From NCBI GenBank assembly GCA_030704615.1, contig CM060731.1, forward strand, positions 8,124,001 to 8,188,000: a DNA stretch of 64,000 nt. The letters are read 5' to 3'. Positions 32,040 through 42,937 of the stretch are shown here, one piece after another. The notes beneath the pieces were generated by a model. That model was not told the DNA's origin and did no database searches. It was given only the letters and a program-made list of their open reading frames with translations. Position 1 is the first letter of the stretch. Each line of letters begins with the position of its first letter. The stretch is from Takakia lepidozioides (Eukaryota > Streptophyta > Takakiopsida > Takakiales > Takakiaceae). Position numbers and translations under genes: made by a program.

Positions 32040-33590
32040 CGCTATGAAAGATGGTAGGTATACCATATATGGAGGCTCTACGTACTACATGACTTTCTGG
32101 CAAGATCAACTTGCAAGGTCCATAGCAACATTGGGGTCAAACAGGGCTGGCCCCTCTCACCTACCCTTTTCGGGATCTACATTGACGCCTTGGAGGTTTA
32201 CATCCCAAAAAACCATGGAGTTGGGGTGCAACGCAATCAGATCTCCTCTACTCTGATGATGTTGCCAAATTTGGCACAATTTCCTGTCTTCCTACAACGT
32301 CATCTCCACATCCTGAAACAATTCTCCAAAGACTATGGGCTGCAAGTCAATCTTAGCAAAACCAAGATCATGGTTTTCAATGGCCAAGCCAACCGCAGAT
32401 TCATCTTCAACAATCATGAAATTCAGATAGTGAAATCATACCGGAATCTGGGTTTGGTTATCCATCCCCCCAAATTTGAGTTTGCAGCAACTACCCTAGA
32501 CAGGTAAGGCCGCCTCCATCCGCCTTTAAGCCAAATACAAACAGATACCTCTGCGCCATCCCCCAACCAAAAAGTGGCTATTTGACAGTGTTGTCACCCC
32601 GGCCACCACTTATGGTTGTGAATTTTGGGCAGATGGTGTCCTAGTTTCCTGGTGGGAAAAGAATCTGGAACCATTGCAGTCATCTTTTCTCCAAGCAATG
32701 CTTGGCACTAGAGGCACAACTTCATCTCACATCTTAGGTGCAGAGTTCGCATGTGTGCCACTTCAAACCTATGCCCTCTTTTGGCTTACAATCTTTCTTC
32801 ATAGGTTACAAGCCCTTTCATCCAAGGGGCTCGTGGCAAGAGCCCTCGCAACATCTATTAGGCTCAAAAGTGGAGACCTTTCAAGCACTCCTGGTACGCT
32901 CGAGTGGACAGTTTTTCTTAGTGCAATGGACTCTCTGTTGCTTCACTATTACCTGTAAATCCAGAAGGGGGTGAATCCAGAAGGGGTGGACATCACATCC
33001 AAACAGGATCGCAACAGACTCATTAGAAGGGAGCTTATGGAACTACTTGTCATGAGAACTTGGAAGCTACCTAATCTCAAGACAAAGCTCCATTTCTATC
33101 GAGAGACATTCTTGATTCTCCGAGATGATAGAATCTTGCGGCCCGATTACCTTTCGACACCTTTATCTCCTTCCCTCCTGAGGGCATTGGGGCGGTTCAG
33201 GGTGGGCTCCCACAACCTGCGGATAGAGACTGACAGATGGGAAAACTTGCAATGGGAGGACCGTCTATGTCCAGCTTGCACAGGGGGCAACCGGGAAATT
33301 GAAACTAAAGAACAATTCTTCTTCTATTGCCCTCTATACTACGAGAAGGGTGGGAGGATCCACTGTCTATTCCGTGTAACCCAATGTCTCACTGAAGTTT
33401 TCCACCACGAGTATCAGAAATGCTTGGCAGCTTACCTGCATGAGGCTTTCACCCTTAGACAATCACTCAAACAATAGTCTATTTTTTGGCTGTGATTTTG
33501 TTTCCTCTCTCATGTTTTCTTCCATTCTGTCCCATAAGCTCTATGAGCTTTCCGCAGACGTTATAAAGCTCCATTTCATTTCATTTCATG
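32040..33590 (+). pseudogene. LINE family L2, RT and C-terminal part
   Basis: Non-LTR reverse transcriptase, 5'-truncated. Readable text: GVKQGWPLSPTLFGIYIDAL (about 32130), FSKDYGLQVNLSKTKIMVF (32320-32380) and YRNLGLVIHPP (32440). A long frame 32971-33477 holds LKTKLHFYRETFLILRDDRI, FRVGSHNLRIETDRWENL and a zinc-knuckle region CPACTGGNREIETKEQFFFYC, in which the usual His is Gln. The 3' tail reads GAGCTTTCCGCAGACGTTAT followed by repeated ATTTC. Frame changes near 32230 and 32510-32960 inactivate it. Confidence 0.85.
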
Positions 33591-33599
33591 TACAGTTTA

Positions 33600-34220
33600 T
33601 GACTACAGACTCGGGCACTACGGAATTATTGAAGTTGGTGTCAAACAAATATGGGAATTGCTATCCACCGAAATTATAATAACCTTGATACATGCGTTGA
33701 AAGATCTAGCTTGCTGAAACAGATTTTCCATCTTTGGGTCGGTAAAGAAAACATGTAACTCTATTTATCGTTTAGGAAACATAAGCACGCAACACCTAGT
33801 CACTTCTGAATGAATTGAGGACCTGTAATGATACCCGCCCGAAAGGTGCTCATGAAGGAGCAAAATTGTTTGTGCATATTTATGAAAGGATAAGTTTCAT
33901 GTTGCAGGAACACTATGAAAGCAATGCCCAGGAGAACTAAAGGTTGCATTAGTCACAGTAACAATGCAGAGTTGTCCTTTCCTGTCCTGTTTCTTATATA
34001 CAAAGGTTTTGAAACCAAAATCTAGCGATGATTGTCTCACGTGAGGCGGTATGCCCAGTGGACAAACAATGGGAGGCTATGAAGCCATGAATGTTTGAAG
34101 ATTTTTTGTCTTGTACATGTATATTAAGCGGTCACACTCATACATCTAAATACTCAATTGGACTCTTAAGAAAAAGACTTATTGCCGAGGCTGGATGGTG
34201 GTTATATATGTAATTCTCGT
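33600..34220. other. Non-coding
   Basis: No gene or repeat was recognised on either strand in this stretch. Confidence 0.4.
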
Positions 34221-34224
34221 GCAG

Positions 34225-34307
34225 GCAGATGTTTTGATGTGGAAGGATCTGTCAGAGGCTCAATTGATTAAAATTTTGGAGCCTGAGAGTGTTGTAGCCG
34301 TCCGAAG
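34225..34307 (+). CDS. Candidate exon of unknown gene
   Basis: An 83-base open segment bounded by an acceptor (TTCTCGTGCAG) and a donor (CGAAG then GTGAAA). It reads DVLMWKDLSEAQLIKILEPE and then SVVAVRR. It could be an upstream exon of the coiled-coil gene ending at 37281, but the splice phase does not join directly to the next exon I see, so at least one exon would lie between. No family was recognised. Confidence 0.3.
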
Positions 34308-34309
34308 GT

Positions 34310-36210
34310 GAAACCATGCATGGTCTATGGAGTTTTCCTTAAACTACATACCTTGAGGTGGACGTCAAGCACAGTAATTTTGTTGCTAAGTTGGGAGATC
34401 TCTCAGGGGAGGGATGTGTCCTCATAACAGAAGACTACATGGGGGCTTCTTAGTTATAATAACATAATCCGTGTATTGTGGAAGGCTTTTCTATAGATAT
34501 AAGTTCTAAGCAAATTCTTTGAATCCCCATTTATGAATTTTAAAACATGCCAAACTTGGTTTCCGAAGACGTTTTGTGCGGATTATCCTTTCTCTCACGA
34601 AGACTTATGGATTTTGCAATCATGTTGGAAGCAGGAATGTGCGGGATGCTTTCAATATCATAGATGACAATGATGATTATGGGGAGATATTGATCGACCT
34701 TTACTTCAACACTATTGCGTATCCTTGTCATGACCTCGATCAATGACGGTAGACAATATCATTTGAAGTTCCTAATGTTCCTAGATTTCATTTGATATTG
34801 TCATTGCCTCCTAAAAGTACCAGCTGGTGCAGACTTGGGTAGACTAATGTGCCCAATTTTACAGACCCAGCTTGTAGCGCCTCATAAGAGGATGATATGC
34901 ATTGTCTTAGGTAGAGGAGTATGCATAACGTAATGACACATACATGTGCTAAGCGCAAAACTTGACCGAGTTACTGGAGTAGATTCGCACAGGAGCGCTC
35001 GTTCACTCTAGAGAAGATGTCAGCCCTCATCTCTATTGCTAAAGTGATACATACACAGTCTACTGGTAATAAACAATTTCGTCCGTTTGAAGTTTGAAAT
35101 ACATGTCCTTTGTGTTTCATGAAGGGAGGCAGGAGAAGAAGAAAGGAAAGATTTTGAACCAACCAATGCTAGAAGTCTCTCAACCGTGAATATTGTCTTA
35201 TTCGTCAAGCTTGAGATGCAATGTGGATGACTTTGTCTCTTCAAGGACCATTCTAGACAGAAAGCTTTCTAGATCAGGTTGTCAAAAAGATCTCCAAGGT
35301 TAGACAATTTGCCATTGTGGGTTGGTGCAATACTACCAGAGGGGCGGATGCCGATGGAAAGAAGCTGGGAAAAAGCAAAGCAGATGCTGCTCACGCATAG
35401 TGTGCAACGGCCCCCTTTCTCAATCAGCGTCTTCTCCTTGTCAGACCTACAGGAAATCACTCAATATCTCCTTCACACGTGCGTCTTTCTCCAGTATAAT
35501 GGTATTTCTGTGGCTTTCTGAGGGTCATAATAATTACAAGATCTTGTGTCAGCGGTCCCCGTCTCTCTTGGTTTTCACGTATAGGACGTGAGAGCTCTTG
35601 GTTTTTAGGTTCTTTCCTTCACAGAAAACTCTGAGTGTGTTGGGTACATCATGGATGGATTGTTAACTACAGTTCAAAACCTTGAACACTCGTTGTTGCA
35701 CGCCGTTCGTTGATATATTCTTCCAACCACAGTTTTGCAATACACCCTGAAAGGAATACTTGGAATTGAATAAAAAATCAGTAAAAACGATGACTGACCT
35801 AGGGTTCATACACAACACGTCACCTCATAATTTGTTGAGGAGATAGTCCTCCTACAGTGTGACTGAGAATAAGCGTCAATGCTAACACGCATGTAGTACA
35901 TGCTACTTGGTGAGAATTTGACTCTCCCGACGATGTCATCTTGATCACGTCATCCCCACGTAGTGCAAAGTCATTTTTTTACTCTTTGATTGGCTACTTG
36001 TGAACCAACGATACCTGCTCAGCTGCTTGGTTCTATAGTTTCAAATGTGTTGTGCACCCAACTGGGCCTCGTCACTGATTGTAGGTGATGTATGACAAAA
36101 GAATGATCAAGTACTTGAAAGACGTTGTTATAACTTGATGTTCATTACTCTGGAACAAAATGACACCTGTGTGACAGGTACTTCAGACACTACAAGATAT
36201 ACCAATATAC
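34310..36210. other. Nothing recognised
   Basis: No coding region with domain similarity, RNA gene or clear repeat was found. Short frames exist on both strands but none has splice or domain support. Confidence 0.4.
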
Positions 36211-36281
36211 CTGTATGCCAACATTTATCTTGAACCTAGACACTTTGGAGACAACAAACTTTGTTGAATTTGCACATGTAG

Positions 36282-37281
36282 CTCCACCTCTGAGGGAAGC
36301 CACTGACCAAGAATCAAGGGACATCGAGCTAGCTACCATCCAGAAACAGAAAGAGGTGCATCACCCTATTGTCTTTTCCCTCAGACTATTAATCGATTAG
36401 GTAGAAAGTTGGATGTGTGACTAATCTTAGTCTCCGATGGATCGTATTAGGATTACTTAATCTAGCAGACTTGGCATTCCAAACAATGAATAGGACTTGC
36501 AAATGAATCTTCATTGAGTTCTAACCGATTCGCAAACATTCTCTAGACAATTATTTAAAAAGACGTCGCTGGCTTTGGCCGGATCACTAGACTCTTTCTC
36601 ACTTGAACTTAGACATCCCGCTTTATGACCATTTGGTTGTGGTGGGTATGCCAATCATAGGAGCTTAAAAAATACTAACAATTATCCAAACAACTGTCAC
36701 TGGCACATCTGTCTCTCAGTGCTCAATACTAAGATTTCGTACTGTTCTATTTTTCGTTATTCCCTTAAGCCATGCGACTTTTCTGGATTGAGTTTAGGAA
36801 GAGGAGACAAAAAGACTCGAAGATAGAAGACTTGTTGAAGAGGCTCGCAAGCAAGCTGAACTTGAAGCAGCTTATCTTGGTAAGCACTTTAAAAATGCTA
36901 ACCTGCAATGGCTTCAATTATTTTATTCACCTTCAAGTCATTGCCCACTCAAACATGTACCTTGCGAGTAGACCAAGGAGTTACTATTTCAACATTGCAA
37001 CAGAGATGCACCTCACTTACAAGCACAAACAAGCTTTTGGATACGAGTGTGACTTGTGTTAAAAAGTAAAATATGATCAGTTATTGAGAGGGATTGATTA
37101 ACTGGTCTGGCCATAAACAGCTGCAGCACCTGATGAGATCACACAGAGGGTTGAAGCAGCACTTGAACGACATATAGAGCAAATGCGTGTTGAACTTGAT
37201 GATCAGCTACAAGGAACTGAAGAGAAGGTCGCAGAAAAACTCACAACTTTGGGAGGCCGACGACCTAGTAAGCTGAAATGA
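36282..37281 (+). CDS. 3' exons of an unidentified coiled-coil protein
   Basis: Three exons join in phase: 36282-36355, 36798-36879 and 37121-37281, with AG/GT borders and a TGA stop at 37279-37281. The joined C-terminus of about 105 residues includes REATDQESRDIELATIQKQK, EEARKQAELEAAYL, EITQRVEAALERHIEQMRVE and ends GGRRPSKLK. It is Glu/Lys/Arg-rich with heptad-like spacing, so a coiled coil is likely. The upstream part of the gene lies before 36282 and I could not trace it. No family is recognised. It is transcribed in the same direction as IFT140, about 1.7 kb before its first visible exon. Confidence 0.5.
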
Positions 37282-38125
37282 TAGAAACATATAGATCACA
37301 TCTCATCGCTTCCAACAGATGGAGATGTGTAGTCTCACTTTCACTTGTGGAAGTCCACTCCTTGAGAGCAGGCAAATACATCCTTTAAGTAGCTTGAGAT
37401 CAAATAGAACACGACACGAAAGTGCGACAACAACGACAACAAACAACAACAACAAAAAAACTGACAAAAGCTTCATTTCTATGGTATTTATTCTCCAGAC
37501 CCTTGCAATTTAGATATTACAACACACCCTTGTTATTTCAACGTTTCAGTTTGACTATTTTGTTGACTATTGTCACTTTTTACTGTTCCAACCATTCCTT
37601 TGTCAAAAATAATATTAAAATATTCCACATAGTACACGATAGTGAAATATTTTCACTATGTTTGGGCCGTAATTATAGATGTAGTGAGAGACTTTGACTA
37701 CCTAAATCAATTGACTGACACAACCATTTAAACAATGACACGTGTAAATGCGATATATAAGTTATATAACACTATATATGTGGATAAATAAGCAATAAGA
37801 TATTTAACTATCATTTCACTAACCCAACACATTAACAGTAAAATAATCGTCTGTTGGTTAAGGTTAGTGAAACAAAACAACTATATTATCGACAGTAGTC
37901 AGTTTTTAGTGAAGTGACAGTGAAACTCATTTATGGCCATCAAATTTAACTTCTGCATATTGGATGAATGTATGAACGAATGAAAATGCAAACGCACTGT
38001 TGGCAACGGCCTCGATGTACACTCTGCATGTGAAGAACCATGGGTATTGTGGAAGGGAGGCATTGCAATGACTAGGTGGGGTATGATAGTGAGCCCTAAG
38101 TCTGTTCCCCTAAATTACGTCAATC
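37282..38125. other. Intergenic, non-coding
   Basis: Follows the stop of the coiled-coil gene. AT-rich, with a CAA/AAC-rich stretch at 37420-37460. No gene or RNA was recognised. Confidence 0.45.
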
Positions 38126-38930
38126 AAGAGGCCCATGTGTGAAGAATTGAAATCGATATACTAAAATGAAGTTGGATGTTTGTTTAGTTATAAAAGAATG
38201 TCTGGTACATGAATGAACTAATGTTTGAAAAATATTGTAAACATGAACAAAATGAGCAACAACATAATGTGATTTAGAGATTGGAATTTGGTGAAAGAGT
38301 TAGAAGTTTCTATTAATACTTTTGTACATACAATTATATATTGAAAAAACCAAGTTTTTTTCCATGAATTTATTGAGTAGTAATATATCGTAATCATTGT
38401 CCCAGGAAAGCCTACATTGCTATTTTTCACGAATTTCCAATCAAAAGTACTTGAAATTCAATATCTCCCACACCCACATTGTAGGTCCAAAAATGATCAT
38501 GAGACCAAACCGGTGCACCCCTCGGCTTTTCAACGGTATCAAGCACTAGGGCTGGGCAGCCCGCCATTTGGGAGATCTCAGTGCTAAAAAATTAAACAAA
38601 ACTAACTAACTAACTACATTGCTCCAATATTGATAACCATAGCGACGACTTTATGCATTATGTAGTAACCTCCGGGTGGTGGTTAAGGAAAGTGCACCTG
38701 GCAATGTTCTTGACGGTTTCTTGTCCACAAGAGAGTGTGTGTGTGTGTGTGTGTGTGCATATGTGTGGTATTTCTGGTGTCTAACTCCGAGTTCCTAGTA
38801 TCCATTCAACTAAAATGTTCATTCAATGACAGCTTCAATCGAGCTTCACATTTCATTCGGATTCAGTCCCAGCTTTGTCTGAAATCAAATTAGTATCTGT
38901 AATCTCTGATTTCTTATACACTTGCTTTCA
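38126..38930 (+). repeat. Long direct duplication, copy 2 (MITE-free)
   Basis: Matches 30706-31678 without the 199-bp MITE; the empty target reads CTATTAATACTT near 38310. A (GT)n run is at 38734-38757. An extra 50 bases near 38640-38690 are not in copy 1. It ends about 60 bases before the first recognisable IFT140 exon. Confidence 0.88.
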
Positions 38931-38989
38931 ACATTTATAATAATTTGCACTTCCCAGTTCTATTCTGATGTTACGTTTGATAAAGGGTC

Positions 38990-41900
38990 TTGCAATTTCT
39001 CCGTGTCAGAAGAAATATAACTGAGACGTATGCAAAGATGCGAACAATTATGCCTTTCATGCAGAGGAGTCGAGGCCATGCAGCCATAGTTCAGATTGCC
39101 TCTAATCAAGTTGTCATTTCCTCTTTTGATTCTTTTGTACGTGATGTTTTCCTTGATTTCACTTTTATCACTTCCCAGGAACGTTGTAACTGTGATAGCA
39201 ATCTATGTGATTTGTTATTTTGTGGATTTGAAAATGAGAGACTAATACAAAACCGTAATCAGACTACATTGGTTTAGCGACTGACCAAAGGCGACCTGAT
39301 CACGGTGGCATCTTACCAGCCTTAGTCTCCTCATCCCGTTAATGTCAGCCGGACTATCCCAAAATTGTGATGTTTGATTTCCGAGCGTTTTGAGACAACA
39401 GAAAGCCAAATTAATGTATATTTTAACCCATATGGTAACCATGGTTGAGGTTTGATGCTCCCCCACGCGCAAATCTAATGCTAAGAGATGCCCATGGAAG
39501 TGAAGCTGTATCTTAGTCATAAAATGCGCTGTAAAATCACGGGAATAGCTGGTGGTGGTTTCCGGTCTTCAAGAGGAATCACTCGTTGCCTCAAATACTT
39601 CATAAAACAAAAATTTCCGTGGTATGATCTCAATTTTAGCTGCAAATCAACACCATAGATCTGCAGCATAGACACGTTGGCTCACCTCCGCTCACCTAGT
39701 TATTATGGACCAATTTTGTGACTATCACACTGATTAGAATGTCGACTTAATATGAGAACTTGTAAACAGACTGGCGAAGGGAAAGTACCGAAGTGAAGTA
39801 CTACTGTATCGAAATACACTGGAAAATGTCAGACTACAGACAGATAAGCAAGAGGAAGATATCAGAGGTCATAAGTTAAGGGAGGCAAAGAGGGGAACAT
39901 GCTGACATGTACGAATTTGTTATCACATGAAGACAGTCACAAACATGCTTGGGGTTCGGTTTCTTGGCAGAATACAAAGGTGTTGTCTATAGTATCAGCC
40001 ATCAAAGGTGTGGACGTGTGGGCCACGCACTTTCTGATTTGGAGCCTCACAGATGCAGAAGTCTACGAGGTTGGCTCATCTAATGGTACCTCTTTTACTA
40101 ATTTCATCAAGTTTGTAATATATTTGTAGGAAGTAGTCACTTTAGTTTGTAAGAGGTGTTGCATACAACATTGAAACCTGAATGCGTATGTCTTTGTGGG
40201 ACACATTTTGACATTGGTTCCAAAATAAAACAAAGCATCAACTTGACAGAAATTTCAAGAAGAGATCGCATCTAGGACACGAAGCTCGTTGGGACCATTG
40301 TTCTATCCTTTAGTGCTGGTATGAGATTCAACTCACAGGATGTCAGACCACCATATTTTGCTGGCAGAAATCTGCCCTGCAAATTACCTCAACACCTTCA
40401 GCCTCGGCATACAAATGATCAAAATTATTGTGACAAAGACTGAGCTCTAGACTTGTGGATCATCCACTAGAACCCTGGTTCACTCAATCGGGTCCACATT
40501 TGCAGCTAATCACTACTATGGTTAATCGTAATTTACTGTTCTGATACTGGTTTTACAACAACTCTTGTTGTCCAGTTGCCACAAGGTATTGCCAGCACTT
40601 ATTGTGCTAAATGCATTAGTTTTCCTTACTGTGGTTAAGTTGTGCTAGTGACAGATTTAAGGGTAAGAAATTAGAGCCACTTCTGCATTGGGAAGCACCA
40701 CAAAAAATGTGGATGTGTGCAGCGTTGCTGAAGTTAATACAAGTCTTATGATATGCCAGAGTCGGATGATATGGTCTACTTTGTGCCGTTGGATGTCAAT
40801 TTCTTGATTCGATGTGATCACAGGGGTTCAACATGTGGCCAAATTTCCAATTGCAGAGGGTGCATTTCTGGCTATCCACAAGGACTCGATCTTCCAGACT
40901 GATGAGGCAGGAGTAAAGATGTTGTCATTAGAGGTACTTTTTTTTGCATTTATTCTTAGATGCACAGGGTTTCATTGAGCCTATGGTGAACAGATTAAAT
41001 TATTTTCTTTTTAGTTGTGAGTCAGGATTCCCCTCTGGATAGAATTCAAGATCCCCCTGTATGTGATATGAACTCTTCCTCTCACATCATTCAGGGCCCA
41101 TTAGAGCCACAATAAGCTCTTGTAATACTCCATTATACATGCTATTGTCCATGTGAAAGTGGGACATTCAATGAGGAACAGAGTGAACCAAGCTTTAGGA
41201 ATCCTAGTTTATAGACATATAAGTTGTGCCTCAATAACGCTTCCTTAACATCTCTACAACATGATGGCAGGGTAATCTTAAACAGATGCTGAAGGTGGAA
41301 GAACTGCAAGGCAAAGCTATTCATCTGGATGTTTGTGAGGACTTTCTTGCAATGGTATTCCTTCTAGTTTATCATGTTGACGCCAATCTTTCATTGTCTT
41401 TCATCTATGCACCCTATCTACTTTGTCGCACTGGCCATTGGGGCCCTTTGCAGACGTTATTAAGTTTCTTCCCTCAGTGGTTAGTGGAGCAACTTCAGCA
41501 CCAAAAATACATTTGGCTCTATTCATCACACCAACTGGATCTTGGTGTATGACTGTAGAATCTTATTTCACTGCAGGTAACAGAAAACGGCTATATTCGC
41601 ATGTGGAAAATTGATGGTCCAGATGCCAAAAGACATGGCTCACGGTCAGGCCGGAAAGTCAGCAAGCATATTCTAACCTTTTTGTCAAGGCTTGAAATAG
41701 CTCTTAGGAGAACTGGTTTAGAGAATATATGGTTTGGGATCATGGATAATGTACAACAAACTCAATTAGTTGAGAAACCATATGTTACTTTCACATGGAG
41801 TTTCAAGCATGGGCACATTTATGGCTTATGGAATAATGGAAAGCTATGAAAATATAATTATGATTAGCCTTTTCAGTTGTGAAGCAGACCACAGTTGTGG

Positions 41901-42937
41901 CTCTTATACTGGCCAGAGTGACATAATCTTTTGTGTATTGATCATTAACTTTTAAGTCCAATATGAGCAACTGTCATTTTAGCTCCATCTCATGGCAATT
42001 GCCATGTGGAAATCTGCTTGCCAGTAGCTGAAAGTATTTTCCGTGGCAAAGGTGAAGATATAGCTGTATATGGGTCTTTGGCCATAACGTCCAAGGCCAA
42101 TACATGTGGAAAGAAGATACTGCATGTAGAGGCTTCTTAGTTCATTTGCTTCCATGATGAAGATGGTGCTTTACCTTAGGCATGCTAGTAGACATCTAAG
42201 CATGTATGTCATCGTTGATATCTTACCTAAAATGAATCAGGTTCTAAGCCAGAACAAGAGCACAAATTTTATGTGGGTGAGCATTAATTGTGGCCGGTTT
42301 CCAGGTGTTTGCGACCCTAGGCAGATGCCGTCTCCCATTTGTTGCTTAACCGCTGCACAATCTACTGATATTTTATGAGAATCATGGAGAAAACATGACG
42401 TTCATGATATCTGGCTGGTTTGTGCAGGTGGTCACTGACAATGAGGCACCAGGAAGAATTGAGTCACTACGTTGCAGCTGCGATGGCAGCAAATTGAGCT
42501 TTCTGGTTAGGACCTCTGATAGTGATGGTCTGGATCCGCGTGTGTTTGTATATGACACACTACTGGACAAGTTTTTCATCTATGACTTCAGGTTTGAATA
42601 TCCTCCTATCCACTGCACGCCTTTTTTTTTTAGATTAATCAAAATTTCCATGAAGTGTGGTTTTTAGGTGCTTTATGAAAATCTAGAGGCAGTTTCCCCT
42701 CCCTCGGCGTAAGAGTTTATACCCCTAATTGGTAGATGGTGAGATCTTCTCCCCTTGGCACATTGCATATATATTATATGTTGATAATTTAATCTATCAC
42801 TCCACATCTCGTTGTATGTTCATAGGCCTGCAAACAGAAGACCTATCTCACATTGTTGGGATGGAGAGGAATCTATGATTCTTGCATGCGAAACAGTCCC
42901 AGTACGTCCACACTCTCACTCTGGGCTTCCTGTGTAT
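38990..42937 (+). CDS. IFT140: IFT140 exons 1-7 visible: second WD40 propeller
   Basis: Exons: about 38990-39136 ([18 protein letters not shown]), 39971-40085 ([20 protein letters not shown]), 40824-40932 ([20 protein letters not shown]), 41271-41354 ([19 protein letters not shown]), 41577-41657 ([20 protein letters not shown]), 42428-42591 ([18 protein letters not shown]) and 42826-42937 ([18 protein letters not shown]). The order and spacing follow the blades of the second propeller in animal IFT140, e.g. the [10 protein letters not shown] block matches IASLRCSSSGS in the human protein. The start of the first exon is uncertain. The donor of the seventh could also be a few bases upstream. 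Intron 42938-45487 holds LINE, SINE and GGGAGAT repeats. Confidence 0.88.

Noticed and set aside
35260-35480. A possible exon on the + strand around 35265-35400
   Set aside because: Open for about 40 codons but without recognisable domain or convincing splice sites in phase.
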